Below the pieces are notes generated by a model. That model was given only the letters and a program-made list of their open reading frames with translations, was not told the origin of the DNA and did not search any database. Positions 48,829 through 55,770 of a DNA stretch of 64,000 bases are shown here, piece after piece (within the stretch, counting starts at the first letter, position 1; every line of letters begins with the position of its first letter). Source of the DNA: Sphingobacteriaceae bacterium (GTDB lineage: Bacteria > Bacteroidota > Bacteroidia > B-17B0 > Aurantibacillaceae); NCBI GenBank assembly GCA_016709575.1, contig JADJMM010000007.1, forward strand, positions 186,001 to 250,000, written 5' to 3'. The translations under genes were made by a program, and so were the position numbers.

Positions 48829-49573
48829 AGTAAGAAACATATTTATAGTTTTGATGATGTTGCTGAGTTTGGCTTCATTCTCGAATGACTTGCTTAAAAA
48901 AGCTGAAACCGCTTACGAAAAACGCGAATACAAAAAAGCGATTGAATCATACGAACAATTGCTAAAGGAAGGTTATACTTCTTACCAATTGTATTATAAT
49001 TTAGGAAATGCCTACTATCGTAATCGTCAGTTAGGAAAAGCGATTTACAATTACGAACGTGCTAAGAAATTAAATCACACCGACGAGGATGTAAAAAATA
49101 ACTTGAATTTGGCTTATACCAAAACTATAGATAAAATTGAGGTAAAAGAGAATTTCTTTATCAGCGCCGTTAAAACAAATTTATTGAGTAGTTTCACTAC
49201 AACAACTTGGGCTTGGATGACTATTGGCGCCTCTGCTTTATTCTTTTTGTTTTTGTATTTAGTTATAGCCGGACAATCAGTGGTTATAAAACGACTGTCA
49301 TTTTTCGCCTCTGTTGTTTTATTAATTGCTTTTTTCATTGTTTATTTTTTAGGCAACTCAGCCAAAAGTGCGAAAGAAGAAAATAGTTTCGCTATCATTA
49401 CTGTTACTGAGACAAAAGTATATACCGAACCAACTTCTACAGCAACTTCTAAATTTGGTTTACACGAAGGTACACGCGTTCGAATAGTAGAGCCAAATGC
49501 TGATTGGATTCTCATTAAACTCGAAAACGGTAACGAGGGCTGGTTGCGCTTGAGTGACGTTGGTGTCTTCTAA
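48821..49573 (+). CDS. batE: BatE, TPR and SH3 membrane protein
   Basis: 250 residues. Signal peptide (NIFIVLMMLLSLASFSN), two TPR units (AETAYEKREYKKAIESYEQL, LYYNLGNAYYRNRQLGKAIY), two membrane helices (AWMTIGASALFFLFLYLVI and LSFFASVVLLIAFFIVYFLG), then a C-terminal bacterial SH3 domain (KVYTEPTSTATSKFGLHEGT, WILIKLENGNEGWLRLSD). Last gene of the moxR-bat operon; its start lies inside the batD end. Confidence 0.88.
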   Translation: MFKVRNIFIVLMMLLSLASFSNDLLKKAETAYEKREYKKAIESYEQLLKEGYTSYQLYYNLGNAYYRNRQLGKAIYNYERAKKLNHTDEDVKNNLNLAYTKTIDKIEVKENFFISAVKTNLLSSFTTTTWAWMTIGASALFFLFLYLVIAGQSVVIKRLSFFASVVLLIAFFIVYFLGNSAKSAKEENSFAIITVTETKVYTEPTSTATSKFGLHEGTRVRIVEPNADWILIKLENGNEGWLRLSDVGVF

Positions 49574-49630
49574 TATAAAATTCTCAAGTATTTTGTTCTT
49601 AGCTCTTAAAAGATTATTTTCGTTATTCTT

Positions 49631-50215
49631 ATGCGTCAATTCTTACTTCTTATATTTATTTCTTTTTCCTTAACCACTTTTTCTCAGAACGCGGATTTAC
49701 GTATTCTAAAAAACATTAATAAAACTGATCACAAAGTTTGGGATGAAAGTATGCGCATCACTTCAGATGGCGTTTTTCCATTTATGGTGATTAGTCCAGC
49801 AGCTTTATGGTTAACGGGACACATAAACAAAGATGAAACCATGAAACGCAACGGTGTAAAAACTGTTATTGCTATTGGAGGAAATATTTTAATTACTGAA
49901 GCCCTGAAAAGAAGTATTAAACGTCCGCGACCATACACCTCATATCCTGACAATATTATTTTGCGTAAAAAAACAACCGGCTTTTCTTTTCCATCCGGAC
50001 ATACATCGTGCGCTTTTGCAACAGCAACGGCTTTAACTTTGAGTACAAAAAAATGGTATGTGGCGGTCCCTGCTTTTACTTATGCAGGTTTTGTGGGTTA
50101 TTCACGAATGCGATTAGGCGCGCATTTTGGAAGTGATGTATTAGTTGGAATTTTAGTCGGAGTGGGTTCTAGTCTGCTAACCTGGCAATGCGACAAATGG
50201 ATTAATAACAAATAA
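49631..50215 (+). CDS. PAP2 superfamily phosphatase
   Basis: 194 residues with a signal-like N-terminal helix (FLLLIFISFSLTTFSQN). The three phosphatase motifs are present: KRSIKRPRPYT (KxxxxxxRP), FPSGHTSCAFA (PSGH) and SRMRLGAHFGSDVLVG (SRxxxxxHxxxD). It probably dephosphorylates undecaprenyl diphosphate or a phosphatidate-type lipid at the outer face of the inner membrane. No frame break. It lies 58 bp after batE and 1 bp before the VOC gene. Confidence 0.88.
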   Translation: MRQFLLLIFISFSLTTFSQNADLRILKNINKTDHKVWDESMRITSDGVFPFMVISPAALWLTGHINKDETMKRNGVKTVIAIGGNILITEALKRSIKRPRPYTSYPDNIILRKKTTGFSFPSGHTSCAFATATALTLSTKKWYVAVPAFTYAGFVGYSRMRLGAHFGSDVLVGILVGVGSSLLTWQCDKWINNK

Positions 50216-50216
50216 C

Positions 50217-50641
50217 ATGAAACAACGAATTTCTTTTTCACCATTGGCGTTTCTGATTTGGAAGCTATGCGTGATTTCTATAAAGAAAAATTTGGTTGGG
50301 AAACCATGAAAGATAGTGATGGCATTGTATTTTTTAAATTGAATGGATTTATTTTTGGATTATATCCTAAAAATGAATTAGCAGAAGATATTGGAGTTGC
50401 GGATAACGGCACTGGCTTTAAACAATTCTCAATAGCCATTAACATGAATTCAGAAAAGGAAATTGATGATTTGTTTGCCGACTTTAAAAAGAAAGGCGTA
50501 AACATTATTAAAGCACCCGAAAAAGTATTTTGGGGCGGATACAGAGGCTACGTTGCTGATATTGAAAATAATTATTGGGAGTTTGCTTTTAATCCGTTTT
50601 TGAAATTGGATGGTGACGGGAATGTGGACTTACATGAGTAA
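50217..50641 (+). CDS. VOC/glyoxalase superfamily protein (frame broken once)
   Basis: About 142 residues. ATG 50217 starts MKQRISFFTIGVSDLEAMRD once one T is added to the run 50234-50238; uncorrected, the frame would only open at 50258. The paired beta-alpha-beta-beta-beta modules (FYKEKFGWETMKDSDGIVFF and GGYRGYVADIENNYWEFAFN) are typical of the VOC fold, as in glyoxalase I and bleomycin-resistance proteins. The usual GxDPDG is replaced by ADIENN with a downstream Glu (WEFAFN). Substrate unknown. It follows the PAP2 gene by 1 bp and is probably cotranscribed. Confidence 0.8.
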
Positions 50642-50689
50642 TAAGTGAGGAAATGTATTATGTCGTATTGATTTGAAATTCAGGTTTTC

Positions 50690-52201
50690 TTACTCATACA
50701 ACTTCTCAAAAGCTTTAGGCAACTTTGCAATAACATCTGTTGCTAATAAACTTTCAATATGTATTTTTTTAAGAGCGCTATCGGCTGCTGAGCCGTGTAT
50801 GTAAACGCCAATGAGTGCAGCTTGGGGTGGGGTGTAACCTCTTGCTAATAATCCTAAAATAATTCCTGTTAAAGTATCACCACTGCCACCTTTTGCTAAT
50901 CCTGCATTGCCTGTTGAATTGAAGAAAACATTTCCATCAGGCATTACAGTTTGTGTGTAAGCGCTTTTTAAAACTAAAATACAACGGTGTTTAATGGCAA
51001 ATTGTTTAGCACTTTCTAAACGTTCGAAATCGTTAATGTGTTTTTGTGTGAGTCTGTCAAATTCTTTTACATGCGGTGTTAAAATTGTATCAGGCGCTAA
51101 AAAACTTAGCCAGGTTTTGTTATTGGCTAAAATATTTATCGCATCTGCATCAAATACCATTGGTAAAGTGTAATTCAATAATTTTTTAATTACACTTTCA
51201 GTCACAGCCTCCGTTCCAATACCCGGACCAATTCCTACAGCGGTAATTTTATCCATGTGAGGTAATTCAGAAATTAATTCTTCATTACTGTCGGCATTTA
51301 CCATTGCTTCCGGTATCGAGCTTTGTAAAATTTCTATTCCTTTTTTTGGAGTTTGCACAGTTAACATTCCGGCACCACTTCTTAAACAAGCTTTAGCTGC
51401 AATAACAGAAGCGCCCATTTTTCCATAAGCACCGGCCACTAATAAAGCGTGACCGAAATTTCCTTTGTGGGAAAATTTAGCACGATGTTTTAATAATGGT
51501 TGTAAATCAGATTTAGTAATGTAATAATGTGGAGTAAAAATATTATGGATGAAAGTTTTGTCTAATCCAATATCCAACACTTCAAATTCTGGAAAGTAAA
51601 TGCCATTCTGCGGCATAAAAAAAGAAAACTTCGGAAACTGAAAACTCAAGGTCACCGAACTACGAACAATCACATCATCTTTGACATTTTCCTTATCAGC
51701 ATACAATCCGGAAGGTATATCAATGCTAATGACAAAAATTTTAGTGGCGTTTATGAAATTCACAAGAGAAGCTACAATTCCTGAGAGCGGTTTGTTTAAT
51801 CCTGTTCCAAACAAAGCATCAATCACTAAAGTGTTTGAGGTAATTTCTATGGGCTTTAAATCTTCTTCTTTGTCAATGTAAAATAGCGCTTCAGGTTTTA
51901 ATTCTTTTAGACGTTCTAAATTTATTTTGAAATCTTCACTGCCGTTTTCGGCATGATTTAAGACGTAAACTTTAACTGAATAATTGCGTTTAATTAAGAA
52001 ACGGGCAATAGCTAAACCATCTCCGCCGTTATTGCCTTTTCCACAAAAGATGAGGAACTCAGAATCAATGGAAGCGTTTTTTACAATATGTTTTATACAA
52101 GCAGTGGCAGCCCGCTCCATTAAATCAATAGAAGCAATTGGTTCATTTTTTATAGTGAACGCATCACATACTTTTATCTGTTCAGCACTAAGTATTTTCA
52201 T
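50690..52201 (-). CDS. nnr: Bifunctional NAD(P)H-hydrate epimerase / ADP-dependent hydratase
   Basis: 503 residues from ATG 52201 (MKILSAEQIKVCDAFTIKNE). It repairs damaged NAD(P)H. The N-terminal YjeF_N epimerase half has FCGKGNNGGDGLAIARFL. The C-terminal carbohydrate-kinase-like hydratase half has GIGPGIGTE, MVFDADAINIL and the catalytic NAGLAKGGSGDTLTGII. Both halves are full length. Its ATG overlaps the stop of the small FeoB-associated gene (ATGA), so the two are translationally coupled. No frame break. Confidence 0.95.
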   Translation of the reverse strand: MKILSAEQIKVCDAFTIKNEPIASIDLMERAATACIKHIVKNASIDSEFLIFCGKGNNGGDGLAIARFLIKRNYSVKVYVLNHAENGSEDFKINLERLKELKPEALFYIDKEEDLKPIEITSNTLVIDALFGTGLNKPLSGIVASLVNFINATKIFVISIDIPSGLYADKENVKDDVIVRSSVTLSFQFPKFSFFMPQNGIYFPEFEVLDIGLDKTFIHNIFTPHYYITKSDLQPLLKHRAKFSHKGNFGHALLVAGAYGKMGASVIAAKACLRSGAGMLTVQTPKKGIEILQSSIPEAMVNADSNEELISELPHMDKITAVGIGPGIGTEAVTESVIKKLLNYTLPMVFDADAINILANNKTWLSFLAPDTILTPHVKEFDRLTQKHINDFERLESAKQFAIKHRCILVLKSAYTQTVMPDGNVFFNSTGNAGLAKGGSGDTLTGIILGLLARGYTPPQAALIGVYIHGSAADSALKKIHIESLLATDVIAKLPKAFEKLYE

Positions 52202-52351
52202 TTGCAATTACAATCGTTATCACAGCCTGCCCTGTTTTTTTCGGGGTTATCTTTTTTCTTGATAGAGAAAGCAGGCTTTAAAAAATTTGAATAATAAAAA
52301 CACAAAAGCCCCAGCCACCAAAATGTAAACTATTATATTCTGAACATTCAT
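52198..52351 (-). CDS. FeoB-associated Cys-rich membrane protein (short; frame broken once)
   Basis: About 51 residues, found by reading the strand directly. ATG 52351 starts MNVQNIIVYILVAGAFVFLL, a single membrane helix with the NIIVYILV pattern of this family. One base added near TTT 52286-52288 keeps the frame through PAFSIKKKDNPEKNRAGCDN to the Cys-rich end GCDNDCNCK and TGA at 52198. Proteins of this type often sit next to feoB, but no feo gene is in this window. The ATGA overlap couples it to nnr. Confidence 0.65.
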
Positions 52352-52380
52352 CTTATTACAAATCTAACTAGAAGCAAAGT

Positions 52381-52435
52381 GTCATGCTGAACTTGTTTCA
52401 GCATCTATTAGATTCCGAATCAAGTTCGGAATGAC
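52381..52435. repeat. GTCAT-type inverted repeat (REP-like element)
   Basis: Two imperfect arms of about 26 bases, the first beginning GTCATGCTGAACTTG and the second ending CAAGTTCGGAATGAC, meet around CTATTAG. It lies between the convergent-free 3' end of the CocE gene (52445) and the Cys-rich gene. Such GTCAT...ATGAC elements are common intergenic repeats in Bacteroidota. It could also help end transcripts. Confidence 0.75.
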
Positions 52436-52444
52436 AGGCCTCTT

Positions 52445-54343
52445 TTATTTCAATATCGGCAATGTTATACTCGAAGCATTTTGCTTATCATGATAAATTT
52501 TAATATCACTTTTTACAAAATCTTTTTCATCACAATGATAAATGTCTACAAACTGCTGAGGGTTTCTGTCGGCAATAGGAAACCAAGAGCTTTGAATTTG
52601 TATCATTAATTTATGTCCTTTTTTAAAAGTGTGCGCTACGTCCGGTAAATCAAATTTTACAGTTGTAATTTCTCCCGGTTTAAAAGCTTCCGGTTTTTCA
52701 AAACTGTTTCTGAATTTCCCACGCATGATTTCACCGCGAACTAACATTTGATAATTATCCATTAAATAAGGCTCATTAAGCACTTTTTGATTGGGATAAC
52801 CCGCACAACAATAAGCTGAATCGTATTTAAATTTACTTGGGAAAACATCAATCACTTTCACAACAAAATCCGCATCTGTAGTTGAGATAGCCACTTTTAA
52901 ATTTGCAGTTAAAACGCCTGCTAAGGTCATATCCTCAGTTAAAATTTCAGTTTCAAAAACCAAAACATCCGTACGTGTTGCAGCAAAGCGCTGGTCGTCG
53001 GTCATGTATTCATTTGTTCTGTGTTGATGCGGATATTCTCCTGTATACGGAACAGGTTTCGCGGGATCACTCGTATATTGTGTAAAAGAAGAATTAGTTG
53101 CGGGAGCAGTAAACGATAATTTGCTTTTATCTTGTAAGTAGATATTTTTATTTTCTACACCTTTTGGTGGCCAGCTTTCAAATTTTTTCCATTCGTTAGC
53201 ACCGGTCATAAAAATATTGGCTTCCGCAATTTCATTGGCATTACCTTTTCCTTTTAGATAATAGTTGAAAAACGGTACTTCAATAGTTTGCTGGTAATGT
53301 CCTGTTGTATTAGAACCAAAACGGATGTTTCCTAAATGACCAACACCGTCAATCGACCAGATACCATGATTCCACGGTCCCATTACTATTTTGTTATTGG
53401 TAGTTTTTGAATTTTGCTCAATGGCTTTGTACAAATTCCAAGCGCCGTAACAATCTTCTGCATCAAATAAACCACCTACAATTAACATGGCGGGTTTTAT
53501 ATTTTTACAACCGCGACGAGCATCTCTTGCTTTCCACCACTCATCGTAGTTTGGATGTTGCATTAATTCGTGCCAGAATTTTACGGAATCACCAATGAGT
53601 TTAGAGAAATTTTTAAGCGGACCGGTTTCCAAATAGAATTTATAATTATCATCAATCGGAAATTGAAAACCTTTTCTTCCAACAGTTGTTGGTTGTGGAC
53701 GAGGTTGTCCGAATCCTGAATAAAAATTAAAAGCATCCATCACCATAAAGGCACCATTGTGGTGAAAATCATCTCCTAAAAACCATTCTGTAACCGGCGC
53801 TTGCGGACTCACAGCTTTTAAAGCCGGATGATTACTTAAAGCGGCCATTGTACTATAGAAGCCAGGATAAGAAACGCCAAATACACCAACGTTTCCATTG
53901 TTATTTGGAATATTTTTCACTAACCAATCAATTGCGTCGTAAGTATCACTTGCTTCATCAACATCTTTTTTTGTTTTTTTATTTTCAATAAACGGACGGA
54001 CATCCATAAACTCACCTTCACTCATCCAGCGTCCACGAACATCTTGAGTAACGATGATATAATTTTCTTTCACATAATTTTTCCAATAACTATACCACAA
54101 ACGCGCTGAGAATTTATCCTCACCGTAAGGCGCACAAGAGTAGGGTGTGCGCACCATGAGGATTGGGCTTTTTTCTGTAACGTTTTTAGGAGCGTAAACG
54201 GTGGTAAATAATTTAACACCATCGCGCATTTCAATTTTTAATTCTTTCTTAGTGTAGTTTTCTTTTATGTATTTCTCGTCAATAGTTTGAGAAAATCCCA
54301 GGCTTAGGGAGAATAGAAAAAGAAATGCGAATATTTTTTTCAT
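52445..54343 (-). CDS. CocE/NonD family hydrolase (S15-type alpha/beta hydrolase)
   Basis: 632 residues with a signal peptide (MKKIFAFLFLFSLSLGFSQ). The catalytic Ser is in GVFGVSYPGFYS (near residue 165), the Asp probably in GGLFDAEDCYG and the His in MGPWNHGIW. A C-terminal jelly-roll X-Pro-peptidase C domain follows (EILTEDMTLAGVLTANLKVA, HKLMIQIQSSWFP). Relatives cleave acyl or peptide bonds; some are glutaryl-7-ACA acylases or cocaine esterases. Its start is 9 bp from the purK end, so it may share the purK transcript. No frame break. Confidence 0.88.
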   Translation of the reverse strand: MKKIFAFLFLFSLSLGFSQTIDEKYIKENYTKKELKIEMRDGVKLFTTVYAPKNVTEKSPILMVRTPYSCAPYGEDKFSARLWYSYWKNYVKENYIIVTQDVRGRWMSEGEFMDVRPFIENKKTKKDVDEASDTYDAIDWLVKNIPNNNGNVGVFGVSYPGFYSTMAALSNHPALKAVSPQAPVTEWFLGDDFHHNGAFMVMDAFNFYSGFGQPRPQPTTVGRKGFQFPIDDNYKFYLETGPLKNFSKLIGDSVKFWHELMQHPNYDEWWKARDARRGCKNIKPAMLIVGGLFDAEDCYGAWNLYKAIEQNSKTTNNKIVMGPWNHGIWSIDGVGHLGNIRFGSNTTGHYQQTIEVPFFNYYLKGKGNANEIAEANIFMTGANEWKKFESWPPKGVENKNIYLQDKSKLSFTAPATNSSFTQYTSDPAKPVPYTGEYPHQHRTNEYMTDDQRFAATRTDVLVFETEILTEDMTLAGVLTANLKVAISTTDADFVVKVIDVFPSKFKYDSAYCCAGYPNQKVLNEPYLMDNYQMLVRGEIMRGKFRNSFEKPEAFKPGEITTVKFDLPDVAHTFKKGHKLMIQIQSSWFPIADRNPQQFVDIYHCDEKDFVKSDIKIYHDKQNASSITLPILK

Positions 54344-54352
54344 AGTAAAAAT

Positions 54353-55492
54353 TTAGGAAACAACTTTTAATAATTGCTTAACGGTTTTTGCTTTTTGTTT
54401 TGCTTTTACCAAATCATCATCAACAATAGTAACATGTCCCATTTTACGATAGGGCTTTGTTGTTGCCTTACCATAAAGGTGAATATAAACGCCGCTAAAT
54501 TTTAAAACATCTTCCATGCCTTCGTATTTAGCAGGACCTTCATAGCCCATTTCTCCTAGTAAATTAATCATTACACCTGGTTTAACAATAGATGTATCAC
54601 CCAACGGTAAATTTAAAATCGCGCGCCAGTGTTGCTCAAATTGAGAAACAATATTTGCTTCAATAGTATGGTGACCGCTGTTATGTGGACGAGGAGCAAT
54701 TTCGTTCACTAAAACTTTTCCGTCTTTAGTTAAAAATAATTCAACAGCTAGTAAGCCAACAATATTTAGTTTTTCAGCAATTTGCGTAGCTATAGAAATA
54801 GCTTCTTTCTCAATATTTTTTTTGATTGAAGCAGGCGAAAATAAAAACTCCACCAAATTAGCTTGCGGATTAAATTCACATTCTACAACAGGAAAACATT
54901 TACATTCTCCATCTGAATTACGTGCTACAATAACAGAAAGTTCCTTATCAAAATCAACCAAACGCTCTAATACACTTGGTTCGTTAAAAGCTTTATCTAA
55001 ATTATTTGGATTCACCAATTTCGTTACGCCTTTTCCGTCGTAACCACCTTTGCGTAGTTTTTGAAAGAAAGGAAAAAAATCGGCGTACTTAGTAATTTGT
55101 GCTTTACTCTCGGTTAAAAAGAAATCAGCGGTAGGAATGTTGTTACGCTGATAAAACATTTTCTGTAAACCTTTGTCTTGTATTAATTCAATAACATCTG
55201 GTTGAGGAAAAACTTTTTTACCTTCTTTTTCTAATTGTTTTAGAGCTTCAATATTCACATTCTCAATTTCGATAGTAATCAAATCTTTATCTTTACCAAA
55301 ATTGTAAACGGTTTCATAGTCCGTTATGCTGCCCTTTTTAAAATTACTGATGCCCTTACAAGGCGCATTCGCATCAGGGTCGAGAACAAAAATGTTTAGG
55401 TTATAGTTAATCGCGTTTTGAATGAGCATGCGGCCTAGTTGTCCGCCGCCTAAAACACCGATTTTATATTGTTGTGGTTCAAACGAATTCAT
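54353..55492 (-). CDS. purK: 5-(carboxyamino)imidazole ribonucleotide synthase
   Basis: 379 residues from ATG 55492 (MNSFEPQQYKIGVLGGGQLG); the ATG 18 bases upstream would add six unusual residues. An ATP-grasp enzyme that carboxylates AIR to N5-CAIR in purine synthesis. Seen: GVLGGGQLGRML, LDPDANAPC, the ATP-grasp lysine/glycine loop LRKGGYDGKGV, the metal-binding ELFLTKDGKVLVNEIAPRPH and NSGHHTIEA. Full length. CocE follows immediately downstream; purE is not in this window. Confidence 0.95.
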   Translation of the reverse strand: MNSFEPQQYKIGVLGGGQLGRMLIQNAINYNLNIFVLDPDANAPCKGISNFKKGSITDYETVYNFGKDKDLITIEIENVNIEALKQLEKEGKKVFPQPDVIELIQDKGLQKMFYQRNNIPTADFFLTESKAQITKYADFFPFFQKLRKGGYDGKGVTKLVNPNNLDKAFNEPSVLERLVDFDKELSVIVARNSDGECKCFPVVECEFNPQANLVEFLFSPASIKKNIEKEAISIATQIAEKLNIVGLLAVELFLTKDGKVLVNEIAPRPHNSGHHTIEANIVSQFEQHWRAILNLPLGDTSIVKPGVMINLLGEMGYEGPAKYEGMEDVLKFSGVYIHLYGKATTKPYRKMGHVTIVDDDLVKAKQKAKTVKQLLKVVS

Positions 55493-55675
55493 TGTGTAAA
55501 AATATCGCACAAAGTAACGAGATTTTACTGAATTAGGGGGTAAAAAGTGGAATTTATATTGAGAAAATGTGAGTTTTTCCTAAGACTAAAACCTTTAGCC
55601 CAAAAAACAAGGATTTTAGGGGCTGGACCCTTATAATTAGTGTTTTTTTTATAGAGAAAAACACGTCTATTTTTT

Positions 55676-55683
55676 TATATTTG
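55676..55683 (+). promoter_or_regulatory. -7 promoter element of pheT
   Basis: TATATTTG (TAnnTTTG) lies 87 bases before the pheT ATG. The resulting leader contains the hairpin at 55692-55738. Confidence 0.65.
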
Positions 55684-55691
55684 CGTTATGA

Positions 55692-55738
55692 AATAAGCAG
55701 AATATAGAATTAATTGAAAAATAAAGATTCTGCTTATT
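55692..55738 (+). promoter_or_regulatory. 12-bp stem-loop in the pheT 5' leader
   Basis: AATAAGCAGAAT (55692-55703) and ATTCTGCTTATT (55727-55738) are perfectly complementary, with a 23-base loop. No poly-T follows, so it is not a simple terminator. The ATG lies 32 bases after the stem. There is no Phe-rich leader peptide and no T-box motif that I can see. Possible attenuation, mRNA stability or protein-binding site. Confidence 0.55.
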
Positions 55739-55770
55739 CCATGTGACCAAAAACAAACACATTTAAACAC

